Below are positions 7,390-15,180 of a DNA stretch of 64,000 nt, piece by piece. Below the pieces are notes generated by a model that was not told where the DNA came from, searched no databases, and saw only the letters and a program-made list of their open reading frames with translations. Numbering within the stretch: the first letter of the stretch is position 1; each line of letters starts with the position of its first letter. Both the position numbers and the translations under genes were made by a program. This stretch comes from Flintibacter faecis (GTDB lineage Bacteria; Bacillota; Clostridia; Oscillospirales; Oscillospiraceae), in the NCBI RefSeq assembly GCF_014287875.1, contig NZ_JACOPN010000004.1:124001-188000 (forward strand). Direction: 5' to 3'.

Positions 7390-7728
7390 ATGATAAAGAA
7401 TTATATTGAGACCGCCAATTTTGAGGATACTGGCTTTGCCTACACGCTGTCGCTGATCTCCGGCAAGCACAAGATGGTCATTCTCTACTGCCTGATGGAG
7501 TTTGAGACGGTGCGATTCAATGAACTGAAACGGTATCTGAAAATCATTTCCGACAAGACCCTCAGCACGAATCTCAAGGAACTGGAAGCGGATAAACTGA
7601 TCGTCCGTACCGAGTATCCGCAGATCCCGCCGAAGGTGGAATATGCGCTTTCGGAGCGTGGGAAATCGCTGATGACTGTGCTGGATCAGCTCTGTGTCTG
7701 GGGCGAGGAGAATCGACTGACAGAGTGA
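7390..7728 (+). CDS. HxlR/DUF24-family winged-helix regulator
   Basis: A 112-residue MarR-like winged helix-turn-helix protein. The segments GKHKMVILYCLMEFETVRFNELKRYLKIISDKTLSTNLKELEADKLIVRTEYPQIPPKVEYALSERGKSL are diagnostic of the HxlR family. It binds DNA as a dimer; several members sense oxidants or electrophiles through cysteine. Here the candidates are Cys34 and one cysteine near the C-terminus. ATG 7390 is chosen over ATG 7360 because AGGAG at 7377-7381 is well placed and the upstream stretch looks like operator DNA. It probably regulates itself and the divergent flavin reductase. Confidence 0.9.
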   Translation: MIKNYIETANFEDTGFAYTLSLISGKHKMVILYCLMEFETVRFNELKRYLKIISDKTLSTNLKELEADKLIVRTEYPQIPPKVEYALSERGKSLMTVLDQLCVWGEENRLTE

Positions 7729-7764
7729 CAACTTCCAAGTTGTCGTACTCGTTCCTAGCAGTGT

Positions 7765-7918
7765 TTGGGGCGGGCACGCCCCAACAAGAAGCAGTCCCCA
7801 AGCGGCAGGAAATTTTCAAGAATTGAAAATTTTTGGCCACGGGATGATTCTTGCTCTTACGAACAGCAGAAAACCCAGAACTGCACAGCTGATTCAGCTA
7901 GCAGTCCTGGGTTTTCTG
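7765..7918 (+). terminator. Inverted repeats downstream of the HxlR gene
   Basis: Two hairpins. TTGGGGCG/CGCCCCAA (7765-7772 and 7777-7784) has no T-run. A long 18-bp stem, CAGAAAACCCAGAACTGC (7867-7884) with GCAGTCCTGGGTTTTCTG (7901-7918), ends in T-rich sequence. The second is probably a bidirectional terminator between the HxlR gene and the leftward SdpI-like gene. No gene was seen in 7729-8009. Confidence 0.55.
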
Positions 7919-8009
7919 TTATCAGATTAGAATATGTTTTACGAAGTCCCTGCATAAAAACGGCAGTCCGTTTTCATATAGAAGCACGATGGAGAAGGGG
8001 AGAGGCTCA

Positions 8010-8381
8010 CTAGTTTTTCGCCGGGCTCCCGTCCTCGTTGAAGTTGGCCTTCAGCAGGCCGTCCACCAGAAAGGCGGACAGGCACAGAAAGATCATCTGC
8101 CCCCCGATGAGCCACAGAAACAGCGTCCCCAGCAGGCTCCGGCCAAAATACGCCGCCCCGGCGGACACCACCGCCAGGGCCAGGCCCAGCCGGACCCACA
8201 GTTTGGACAGGTGGGCGTGGGCAAAGCGCCAGGTATCCTCGTTTTGCTCCGACAGGGCGGTGCGGTAGGCCAGCCCGTTACCTTCCCGACGGGGCGGATG
8301 CTTCCGCCAGCGCAGGCCCACCGCCAGCATGGCCACGGGGGTGAGCATGGTCAAAATCACTTGAAACCACATCATTTTCAC
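8010..8381 (-). CDS. SdpI-family membrane protein
   Basis: A 123-residue protein with three or four hydrophobic segments and the SdpI/YhfL signature RTALSEQNEDTWRFAHAHLSKLWVRLG. In Bacillus, SdpI gives immunity to the SdpC toxin and sequesters its repressor; many family members are simply uncharacterised membrane proteins. The start overlaps the recombinase stop by 4 nt (ATGA), so the two are translationally coupled. No sdpC-like toxin gene is visible nearby, so a bacteriocin-immunity role is not supported. Confidence 0.7.
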   Translation of the reverse strand: MKMMWFQVILTMLTPVAMLAVGLRWRKHPPRREGNGLAYRTALSEQNEDTWRFAHAHLSKLWVRLGLALAVVSAGAAYFGRSLLGTLFLWLIGGQMIFLCLSAFLVDGLLKANFNEDGSPAKN

Positions 8382-9388
8382 TCTTTTCTATTATCGTTGG
8401 TTTCCCCTGAGTCCAAAACTTTTCGGCGTTTTTTAACACCTGCCAGGGGATTGGCCCGGGCGGCGGCCCGGAGATCGTCGTTATCCACGTGGGTGTAGAT
8501 CTGGGTGGTGTTCAGGTGGTCGTGACCCAGGACCTCCTGCAGGGTGCGCACGTCCACGCCGTTTTGCAGCATCAGAGTGGCCGCCGTGTGGCGCAGCTTG
8601 TGGGCGGAATACTGGGTGCTGTCCAGCCCCGCGTCTGCCAGGTGTTTCTTCACCAGCTTGTGGACCGCCGCCACCGAGATGCGCCGCCGGTTCTGCAGGG
8701 TGACAAACAGGGCGTTCTGGTCAATGAGGGTCAGGGCGTTCCGGTCGATCATCCAGTCCTGGATGGCCTTGACGCAGGCGTCGTTCAGGAACAGGATGCG
8801 CTCTTTATTGCCCTTGCCCAGCACCCGAAGCTGGTTGTCTCGAACATCCGTTACATTCAGATTCACCAGTTCAGAGATCCGCAGGCCGCAGTTTAAAAAC
8901 AGGGTGAGGATGCAAAAGTCCCGGGTGGCGTTTTTGCCGTCCACGGACTCCAGCAGATCGATGCTCTCGTCCAGACTGAGATATTTGGGCAGGGCTTTTT
9001 TCTGCCGGGGCGAGTCCAGGTCCTGGACCGGGTTTTTGGTCAGCAGCTTGGCCTTGTTGGTGAGGTATTTATAAAAGGAACGGATGGTGGCAACTTTCCG
9101 AGCCCGGGACGCGGCGTTCAGCCCTTTGTCCCGGGTGAGAAAGTTCATGTAGGAATAGACATCCGTCAGCGTGACCGACTGAAACAGCTCCAGGGACACG
9201 TCGTCCAGCGGGATGTGGTCCATGGGTACAGACCGCAGGGACGGATCACGCGCCTGTTTTAAGTAACGCGCAAAACTGCGCAGGTCTAAATAGTATTCAT
9301 CCACCGTTTGCCGGGAATGGCCCTGGATGGTCTCGTGATAGACCAGAAAGTCCCGGATCAGGGGTGGAGCCTCGGTTCGATAGTCCAT
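8378..9388 (-). CDS. Second tyrosine recombinase (Xer-like integrase)
   Basis: A 336-residue protein with an N-terminal core-binding domain (to about residue 120) and a complete catalytic set: Arg170 (CGLRISEL), Lys192 or Lys195 (GKGNKER), His263 and Arg266 (HKLRHTAA), His289 (LGHDHL) and Tyr298 (TTQIYTHV). It is about 40 residues longer than the XerD upstream. No attachment site, excisionase or phage genes are nearby, so it appears to be a resident recombinase rather than a phage integrase. It is preceded by a short leader ORF with a palindrome and co-translated with the SdpI-like gene. Its DNA target is unknown. Confidence 0.88.
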   Translation of the reverse strand: MDYRTEAPPLIRDFLVYHETIQGHSRQTVDEYYLDLRSFARYLKQARDPSLRSVPMDHIPLDDVSLELFQSVTLTDVYSYMNFLTRDKGLNAASRARKVATIRSFYKYLTNKAKLLTKNPVQDLDSPRQKKALPKYLSLDESIDLLESVDGKNATRDFCILTLFLNCGLRISELVNLNVTDVRDNQLRVLGKGNKERILFLNDACVKAIQDWMIDRNALTLIDQNALFVTLQNRRRISVAAVHKLVKKHLADAGLDSTQYSAHKLRHTAATLMLQNGVDVRTLQEVLGHDHLNTTQIYTHVDNDDLRAAARANPLAGVKKRRKVLDSGETNDNRKE

Positions 9389-9407
9389 TTCGCGTTTTAG
9401 CCTCCAC

Positions 9408-9464
9408 TTAGGTCAACAAAATTTTTATTTTGTTGACCTGATATAATCTCTTTTTGAGGGCCAT
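9408..9464 (-). CDS. Candidate 18-residue leader peptide before the recombinase
   Basis: Reading leftward, AAAGGAGG is followed at good spacing by ATG at 9464 and a frame of 18 codons, MALKKRLYQVNKIKILLT, ending in TAA. The stop lies about 20 nt before the recombinase start codon at 9388. The last nine codons coincide with a perfect 13-bp palindrome. RBS quality, length and position suggest a translated leader that controls downstream translation; this is inference, and the peptide itself may not matter. Confidence 0.5.
   Translation of the reverse strand: MALKKRLYQVNKIKILLT
9410..9439 (-). promoter_or_regulatory. Perfect 13-bp inverted repeat in the recombinase leader
   Basis: AGGTCAACAAAAT (9410-9422) and ATTTTGTTGACCT (9427-9439) are perfect reverse complements around TTTT. 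No T-run follows on the minus strand, so it is not an ordinary terminator. It could be an mRNA hairpin that controls access to the downstream ribosome-binding site, an operator, or a recombinase-binding site. Confidence 0.6.
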
Positions 9465-10396
9465 ACGGTCCTCCTTTTGCTATAGTATATCACAGGTCAC
9501 CGATGCCGTCCATACTCTGCAATCAGTGCAGCACCCCTCGTATTTAATCGTTAATCGTTTCGGCCGCAGCGCTTGCGGTGTCTGCATGAACTGTTTTGCA
9601 GGATAAGTTCCAGGCTATGTATAAACCGGCACTGCCGTTGTTGACGAAAACTCGGTTCAACCACGCCTGGCAGCTTGATCATAAATGGACCAATCGGACG
9701 TATGTGCCCTGTCACGAATCAATGTGTCCTCAATATGCGGTGTCCCCCTCCGCCGTCATGGCCTTGGTATCCACATCCAGCTTGCTTCATGGCCTCATGT
9801 ACACAAAGCGTCTATGTAAATGTTGCACTAGTGAACTATTAAAGTAGCGTACAAACTTATGTAGCTACCTATCAGCATACCGCGTCTGTTTTATGGGCGG
9901 TATAAATGTTTTTGATAAAAATGATGAAAAACTTTGATTAAAATGCTCAAAAATACGGTTGATTTCCCCATATTAAAATGTTAAAATGACGATACAAGTT
10001 CAACAGCAAGCAGCATTTGGTAATTCAGAGTGACTGAATATTTATGTGAAATAATAGGATCATTCCACACAATAGTAGTTTTTGCTTTTTTAATAAAGCA
10101 AGATACGCATGTTTGCTTTTGTTGTTCTTGAGGGTGTCGCACCGGAGAGCAGAGGGGAGCTTTTCGGCCGGTGCCTGCACTGTTTGCCCGCCGGAGGAGT
10201 TCTCACACTCCTCCCCTCCGTTCCCACCGGGCGTCCCCCCTGACGATCGGTTCGCCGGAGCGTGACGGGCCACAGCTTTCTTGCACTGCACCTGCTGAAA
10301 CACGATCCAAGAAAAAGAAGGATCGCAGGTTCAAACGGCACAGATTCCTATCTCAATGTAACCGTAAAATCAGTTTACAGAAAGGAACCTACCACC
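9465..10396. other. 930-nt stretch without a convincing gene
   Basis: A leftward extended -10 (TGATATACT on the minus strand, about 9480-9490) probably serves the leader ORF and recombinase. 9590-10130 is AT-richer than its surroundings and contains an 83-codon rightward frame (9596-9847) that resembles nothing recognised and has no RBS. 10130-10260 is GC-rich with hairpins such as GAGGAG/CTCCTC near 10195. 10380-10396 carries the AAAGGAA ribosome-binding site of the peptidase gene. The stretch may be decayed mobile DNA. Confidence 0.5.
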
Positions 10397-11920
10397 ATGA
10401 AAATGAAACGATTGACCAGTCTGCTCCTTGCCGCTGCTATGGCTCTGTCTCTGGCGGCGTGCGGAAACGCCGACCAGGGTGGCGACAAATCCACTGCACA
10501 GAAGGTCTCTGCAACCACTTTGAAGGATATCGAAGCTCCGGGCGAGCCCGAGAATATCCCGGAAGCCCTGCAGGTCGACTTTAACAAGCGCTTCCATTAT
10601 GCAGAGCTGGAAGATGTCTACGCCGCCCTGCATGAGCAGGCTCCCGACATCACAGAGTTCTATGCCATCGGCTCCACCTGGCAGGAGAGAAGCATGTGGT
10701 GCCTTGAGATCACCAACAAGTCCATCCCCGAGGATCAGAAGATCGGCATCGGCGTGTTCGGTCCCATCCACGGCGAGGAGCCCGAGGCCGCTATCAGCGC
10801 CATGTACACCGCCTGGTGGATGATCCTCAACCGCGACACAGATTACATGAAGGCTATGCTGGATCAGTACATCATCTATGTGGTCCCCGCCATCAACCCC
10901 GACGGCTATGAGCAGTCCTTTGTGTACCCCAACCGCTCTAACCTGCGTCCCATGGACCGCAACGAGGACGGCGTTCCCTTCAGCGATCCCTATGCCGATA
11001 TCGACGGTGACGGCTTCATCGCCGACATCTATTCCGGGACTGCGGACAAGATCCCCACTGAGAAGCTCAGCACCGACTGGACCAAGCCCGAGCTCAACCG
11101 CTTCGGTATGGAGAGCCCCGACTGGGACGGCAACCACATTCTCGGCGACGATCCCCGCGGCAGCGGCATCGACATGAACCGCACCTTCAACTATCAGTGG
11201 AACCGCTTCGATGCGGAGACCTACGCCGAGGGCGCTACCCAGCCCAAAGTGGGTGCCGTCTCCTGGCACGTTGCCGGCTCTGATGCCGCCACCGAGCCCG
11301 AGGTCCGTGCGATGCAGAACTTCCTGGCTCAGAAGAGCATCAATGCCAGCGTCAACCTGCACACCGGTATGCAGGCCGTGTTCTATCCCTGGTGCTACAA
11401 GGCCTACGACCCCAACGACCCCGGGGATGCCGAGCTGGGCTTTATGGAAGGCGTTGCGGAGCAGATGCGCTCCAAAATGGAAGAGGTCACCGGCCGCGGC
11501 TTCTATCAGCTGCACTCCTACGACGATTATCCCACCAGCGCTGAGATGATCGACTACGCTTACGGTACCTTCAACATCCACGCCTACACCATCGAGGTCT
11601 ATGAGGGCGGCAAGACCGGCGATCCCGCTGACTGCCGGTGGGAGAACGATCTGCCCGAGGAGAAGTGGGTGTTCTACTCTCAGGATGACATCCGTGAGAA
11701 GCTGGGTCTGGACCCCACCACTCTGGTGAGCGCATGGGACGGCTCTCACCTGGCTGCGAACGAAGGCCTGTGGTTCCACACGACCACCAGCGCCCAGTGC
11801 GTCCGCGAGGCCCCCGAAGAGCAGGACATCATGGTCAAGGCCGCCAAGGACGCCATCCTGATCATGATCGAGAACGAGCCCCACGGCGAGGGTTATCAGC
11901 GCCCCTTCTTCGTGAAGTAA
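10397..11920 (+). CDS. M14-family zinc carboxypeptidase lipoprotein
   Basis: A 507-residue exported lipoprotein: basic N-terminus, hydrophobic core and lipobox L19-A20-A21-C22. The M14 metallopeptidase set is visible: His125 and Glu128 (PIHGEEPE), His322 (NLHTGMQ) as third zinc ligand and Glu400 (YTIEVYEGG) as catalytic acid, with substrate-binding NPDGYEQSFVYPNRSNLRP and MNRTFNYQW between. A DIDGDGF segment (201-207) could bind calcium. It probably trims C-terminal residues from dietary or wall-derived peptides at the cell surface. ATG 10397 is chosen because the signal peptide starts there. Codon use favours CGC and GGC, hinting at high expression. Confidence 0.9.
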   Translation: MKMKRLTSLLLAAAMALSLAACGNADQGGDKSTAQKVSATTLKDIEAPGEPENIPEALQVDFNKRFHYAELEDVYAALHEQAPDITEFYAIGSTWQERSMWCLEITNKSIPEDQKIGIGVFGPIHGEEPEAAISAMYTAWWMILNRDTDYMKAMLDQYIIYVVPAINPDGYEQSFVYPNRSNLRPMDRNEDGVPFSDPYADIDGDGFIADIYSGTADKIPTEKLSTDWTKPELNRFGMESPDWDGNHILGDDPRGSGIDMNRTFNYQWNRFDAETYAEGATQPKVGAVSWHVAGSDAATEPEVRAMQNFLAQKSINASVNLHTGMQAVFYPWCYKAYDPNDPGDAELGFMEGVAEQMRSKMEEVTGRGFYQLHSYDDYPTSAEMIDYAYGTFNIHAYTIEVYEGGKTGDPADCRWENDLPEEKWVFYSQDDIREKLGLDPTTLVSAWDGSHLAANEGLWFHTTTSAQCVREAPEEQDIMVKAAKDAILIMIENEPHGEGYQRPFFVK

Positions 11921-11990
11921 GCGCCCCGTTCAAACACAAAGAGTTCCGGGCGTTGCCCCGGTGTCTCGGACAACTTCGTTCAACCGCCAA

Positions 11991-12030
11991 GGGCGTGCCG
12001 TCTGTCATTGCAGACGGCACGCCCTCTCGC
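11991..12030 (+). terminator. Strong hairpin after the M14 peptidase
   Basis: GGGCGTGCCGTCTG (11991-12004) and CAGACGGCACGCCC (12011-12024) form a perfect 14-bp stem with a six-base loop. The following T-run is weak (TCTCGCTTT). It probably ends the peptidase transcript. Confidence 0.65.
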
Positions 12031-12149
12031 TTTGCCCTCCGCCATTTCTCAGAACGCTATCTTGTCCGAAGAAACGCGAAAACCGGCCGCATAATCCAAG
12101 CTGTGTGCCTCCAAACTAAGGACATCTCATTTTAAGGAGGTCCCCTTCC

Positions 12150-13487
12150 ATGAAACGTCCCCTTTTCCCAGGCTTTTTCTCGGGCCGGGCGTTGGCACTG
12201 CTGCTGGTGCTGGCCCTGCTGTGGCCCCTCAGTGTCCCCGTTTCCGGTTTCTTCTGGAACAAAAAGTCCGACGGGCCGAAGCTGAAGGATTTCTCCAAAA
12301 ACGGCCTCATCGGCAGCGTCATCGTCTTTGAGCCGGAGGACTTTGTGGTCCAGTCCGGCAGCCAAGCCGTGTTGGACAGCATCACCATTCTCAGCCTGCC
12401 CGACCCGGGCTCCGGTGTGCTGACCATGGGCGGGCAGCCTTTGGAGGAAGGTGCCACCGTGGAACGCAGCGCCCTGGGCGGGCTGCGGTTCCAGTCGGCC
12501 CAGGCCCCCACCGAGACCACGGTCAGCTTCACCTTCTCCCCTATTTTCTCCGGCTCCGGCTCTGCCGGCCAGGACCCGGTCACCGTCACTCTGTATCTGC
12601 TGACCCAGGCCAACCGGGCCCCGGAGGCCCGGAATATGGACCTGTCCACCTATAAAAATGTGGCCATCACCGGCTATTTCGACGCGGCGGACCCGGAAGG
12701 CGACCCTCTCACCTTTCAGATCTCCGACTCCCCCGCCCGGGGCGGCGTGACCTTGGCCGAGGACGGCTCCGGCCGGTTTGTCTACACCCCCTATGAGAAC
12801 AAGACGGGCCGGGACTCCTTCACCTATGTGGCCCTGGACCAGGCGGGCAACGCCTCTGCACCTGCCACCGTCACCCTGCGCATCGAAAAGGCCGGGACCA
12901 AAGTGCGTTACGCCGACATGGACGGAGACCCGGCCCATAAGGCGGCCCTGCGGCTGGCGGAGACCGGCGTCTATGTGGGCCAGCAGGTGGACAGCCGCTA
13001 CTTCTTCCAGCCCGATGCCACGGTGAGCCGGGCCCAGTTCCTCACCATGGCCATGGCTGCCGTGGGAATGGAACCCCTGGATCAGGTCTCCCTCACCGGC
13101 TTTGCCGACGATCAGGCCATCCCCACCTGGGCCAAGGGCTCCGTATCCGCCGCATTGAAGGCGGGCGCGATTCAGGGCGAGCGGGATGCCTCCGGCGCAC
13201 CGGTGTTCCAGGCGGGGGCAGCTGTCACTATGGCGGAGGCCACCGTGATCTTAGACCGCCTGCTGGATGTGGCTGATGCCCCGGTGGAGACCTTCTCCAC
13301 CGATGCACCGGAGCACTGGGCGGCCCAGTCCGCCGCCAATCTGGCTGCCTGCGGAGTGATTCCATCCGTGGATACCGATCCCCAGGCCCTATCTGCCCCC
13401 CTCACCCGAGGAGAAGCGGCGGAGCTGTTGGACGGCACTCTGGATGTGCTGGCCGAGCAGGACAGCGGCAGCTGGCTCCCCTGGTAA
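12150..13487 (+). CDS. Exported S-layer-homology protein with Ig/cadherin-like domain
   Basis: A 445-residue secreted protein. Residues 1-33 form a signal peptide ending near VPVSG. A beta-rich region follows, and residues about 155-248 (NRAPEARNMDLSTYKNVAITGYFDAADPEGDPLTFQISDSPARGGVTL ... GRDSFTYVALDQAGNASAPATVTLRI) match a cadherin-like/Big_9 fold. Residues about 255-435 contain divergent SLH repeats (YFFQPDATVSRAQFLTMAMAAVG, IPTWAKGSVSAALKAGAIQG, WAAQSAANLAACGVIPS, LTRGEAAELLDG) that anchor proteins to pyruvylated wall polymer. RBS AAGGAGG lies at 12134-12140. Partner and ligand are unknown. Confidence 0.85.
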   Translation: MKRPLFPGFFSGRALALLLVLALLWPLSVPVSGFFWNKKSDGPKLKDFSKNGLIGSVIVFEPEDFVVQSGSQAVLDSITILSLPDPGSGVLTMGGQPLEEGATVERSALGGLRFQSAQAPTETTVSFTFSPIFSGSGSAGQDPVTVTLYLLTQANRAPEARNMDLSTYKNVAITGYFDAADPEGDPLTFQISDSPARGGVTLAEDGSGRFVYTPYENKTGRDSFTYVALDQAGNASAPATVTLRIEKAGTKVRYADMDGDPAHKAALRLAETGVYVGQQVDSRYFFQPDATVSRAQFLTMAMAAVGMEPLDQVSLTGFADDQAIPTWAKGSVSAALKAGAIQGERDASGAPVFQAGAAVTMAEATVILDRLLDVADAPVETFSTDAPEHWAAQSAANLAACGVIPSVDTDPQALSAPLTRGEAAELLDGTLDVLAEQDSGSWLPW

Positions 13488-13505
13488 GCGCGCCGTGAGA
13501 CAGCA

Positions 13506-13544
13506 AAAGCGGCCCCGGAGCAAAACACGCTCCGGGGCCGCTTT
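13506..13544. terminator. Bidirectional terminator between convergent genes
   Basis: AAAGCGGCCCCGGAGC (13506-13521) and GCTCCGGGGCCGCTTT (13529-13544) are a perfect 16-bp stem with A/T ends on both sides. It separates the SLH protein gene from the leftward coiled-coil gene. Confidence 0.85.
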
Positions 13545-13565
13545 GATATGCGCTATGGGTTTGGA

Positions 13566-14096
13566 TCAGTCCTCGTCCGCCGCCGCATCGTACATGGGCC
13601 GTCCGCCGGCGGCACCGGCGGCAGGGGCGGCTCCGCCCACGCCGGACAGGGCGCGGAAGCGAGCCCGGGACTTCTTGATCTCGTCATAGGCCTCGGCCAC
13701 CGCCTCTTCCGTGCGGCGCAGGGCATCCTCGCAGTATTCGTTGGCAGAGCGCTTCAGCTCCCGGCTGCGTTCCTCCACCTGCTGCATCAGCTCGTTGGCC
13801 CGCTGACGGGCCTGGAGGGAGATGGTGTTCTCCTCCAGCAGCTGGCGGGCCTTGTCCTCCGCCGCCTTGCGGATGGTATCCGCCTCCCGCTTGGCCGCCG
13901 CCAGCGTCTCGGCCCGGCTGGCCATGACCTTTCTGGCCTCGCCCAGTTCCATGGGGAACTGGCTGCGAATGTCGTCGATCAGGTCCAGTGCCCGGTCACG
14001 CTCGATCACACATTTATCGCTGGACAGCGGGGCGTTTTTCGCCTCGTCGATCATTTCAAATAACATGTCCAGCAGTTCTTCCACACCGCTTGCCAT
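13566..14096 (-). CDS. Coiled-coil protein (DivIVA / ATP synthase B-like)
   Basis: A 176-residue, heptad-rich, highly charged helical protein. The stretch from about residue 50 to 145 (ARKVMASRAETLAAAKREADTIRKAAEDKARQLLEENTISLQARQRANELMQQVEERSRELKRSANEYCEDALRRTEEAVAEAYDEIKKSR) should form a long coiled coil, followed by an Ala/Gly-rich acidic tail. There is no enzyme motif. It ends the rsmD-coaD unit, where clostridia often carry such an uncharacterised gene. It could be a scaffold in division or envelope assembly; that is only inferred from shape. Confidence 0.65.
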   Translation of the reverse strand: MASGVEELLDMLFEMIDEAKNAPLSSDKCVIERDRALDLIDDIRSQFPMELGEARKVMASRAETLAAAKREADTIRKAAEDKARQLLEENTISLQARQRANELMQQVEERSRELKRSANEYCEDALRRTEEAVAEAYDEIKKSRARFRALSGVGGAAPAAGAAGGRPMYDAAADED

Positions 14097-14098
14097 GG

Positions 14099-14605
14099 TT
14101 ATCCTTCCTTTCCTTCGGTTCCTTCCAATTCCCGCATCCGCTGGTTCACTGCGTCCACGATCTCCCGGGGGACAAAGTCCGCCAGGTCAGCTCCATAGCG
14201 GGCCATCTCCTTGACGATGGTAGAGCTGAGATAGGTGTACTTCTCGCTGGAGGCCAGAAACATGGTCTCCAGGCGGGGGTTCAGCTTGCGGTTGATCACC
14301 GCCATCTGCACCTCCTGCTCAAAGTCAGACACCGCCCGCAGGCCCTTTACCACCACATGCGCCCGCCGACGCTTGGCATAGGCGGCCAGCAGCTCGTTGG
14401 AGAAGTCTACTTCTACATTCTGAAACCGGGCCGTGGACCGGCGCAGCAGCTCCACCCGCTCCTCCGGGGTGAACATGCCGTGCTTTTTGGAGTTGACCAT
14501 CACGCAGACGATCAGCTTGTCAAAGCAGGCGCTGGCCCGCTTGATGATGTTCAGGTGGCCCAGAGTCACCGGGTCAAAGCTGCCCGGATAGATGGCAATA
14601 CTCAT
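14099..14605 (-). CDS. coaD: Phosphopantetheine adenylyltransferase
   Basis: Catalyses the penultimate step of coenzyme A synthesis, ATP plus 4'-phosphopantetheine to dephospho-CoA. The 168 residues are full length. The nucleotidyltransferase motif IYPGSFDPVTLGHLNI contains T14-L-G-H17, and the second motif YTYLSSTIVKEMARYG is present near residue 125. KGLRAVSDFEQEVQMAVINRKL is the family's central signature. The start overlaps the rsmD stop by 4 nt, giving the common rsmD-coaD pair, and the coiled-coil gene follows after 2 nt. Confidence 0.97.
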   Translation of the reverse strand: MSIAIYPGSFDPVTLGHLNIIKRASACFDKLIVCVMVNSKKHGMFTPEERVELLRRSTARFQNVEVDFSNELLAAYAKRRRAHVVVKGLRAVSDFEQEVQMAVINRKLNPRLETMFLASSEKYTYLSSTIVKEMARYGADLADFVPREIVDAVNQRMRELEGTEGKEG

Positions 14606-15159
14606 TGGCGTTCTCTCCCCGCCCGGTGGAACAGCGTCAGCTTGATCTTGCCGTACCGATACTCCCGGCCCCGCTCATAGGGGGCTTCCAGCTGAGGGAT
14701 GGTCCGTTCCGCCGCAGATTCGCATACTATTATACCATGTTCCCGAAGAATGTCAAACCTTGCAATGGCCTCCAATGCCCGGTCCAGCAGGTCGCTCTGA
14801 TAGGGCGGGTCCAGGAAGATCAGGTCGAATTTTTCCCGGCAGCCGGACAGGAACGAGATGGCATCCCCCTGGACCACATGGGTCCGATCCTGAAAACCGC
14901 AGGCTTTGATATTCTCCCGGATGAGGGCGGCGGCCTCCCGCCGCTGCTCGGTAAAGGTGCAGTGTTCTGCCCCACGGGACAGGGCCTCCAGTCCCAGCTG
15001 GCCCGTGCCGCCGAACAGGTCCAGCACCCGGCGGCCTTCGATCTCAAACTGGATGATATTGAACAGGGCCTCCTTCACCTTGTCGGTGGTGGGGCGGGTA
15101 TCCATGCCCTGGAGTTCTTTTAACCGTCTGCCCCGGGCAGAGCCGGAAATAATGCGCAT
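14602..15159 (-). CDS. rsmD: 16S rRNA (guanine966-N2)-methyltransferase
   Basis: Methylates G966 of 16S rRNA in the assembled small subunit using S-adenosylmethionine. In the 185 residues the N-terminus MRIISGSARGRRL and TRPTTDKVKEALFNII are family signatures. The SAM-binding loop is VLDLFGGTGQLGLEALSRGA (46-64) and the catalytic DPPY is at 117-120. It overlaps coaD by 4 nt and is followed upstream by uvrC at 21 nt distance, so uvrC-rsmD-coaD is probably one leftward unit. Confidence 0.95.
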   Translation of the reverse strand: MRIISGSARGRRLKELQGMDTRPTTDKVKEALFNIIQFEIEGRRVLDLFGGTGQLGLEALSRGAEHCTFTEQRREAAALIRENIKACGFQDRTHVVQGDAISFLSGCREKFDLIFLDPPYQSDLLDRALEAIARFDILREHGIIVCESAAERTIPQLEAPYERGREYRYGKIKLTLFHRAGRERQ

Positions 15160-15180
15160 ACGCTCTCCTCGCTTCTCTGA

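Noticed and set aside
8010..8381. The SdpI-like gene as evidence of a bacteriocin locus
   Set aside because: No sdpC-like toxin, maturation genes or ABC exporter nearby; SdpI-family proteins are widespread.
9410..9439. The 13-bp palindrome as a dif-type Xer site
   Set aside because: Xer sites usually have 11-bp imperfect arms around a 6-8-nt centre; here arms are perfect 13-mers with a 4-nt centre. A regulatory role is more likely, though recombinase binding is not excluded.
9596..9847. An 83-codon frame in the AT-rich gap before the M14 peptidase
   Set aside because: No RBS, no recognisable motif and codon use unlike the genome; kept as unexplained intergenic DNA.
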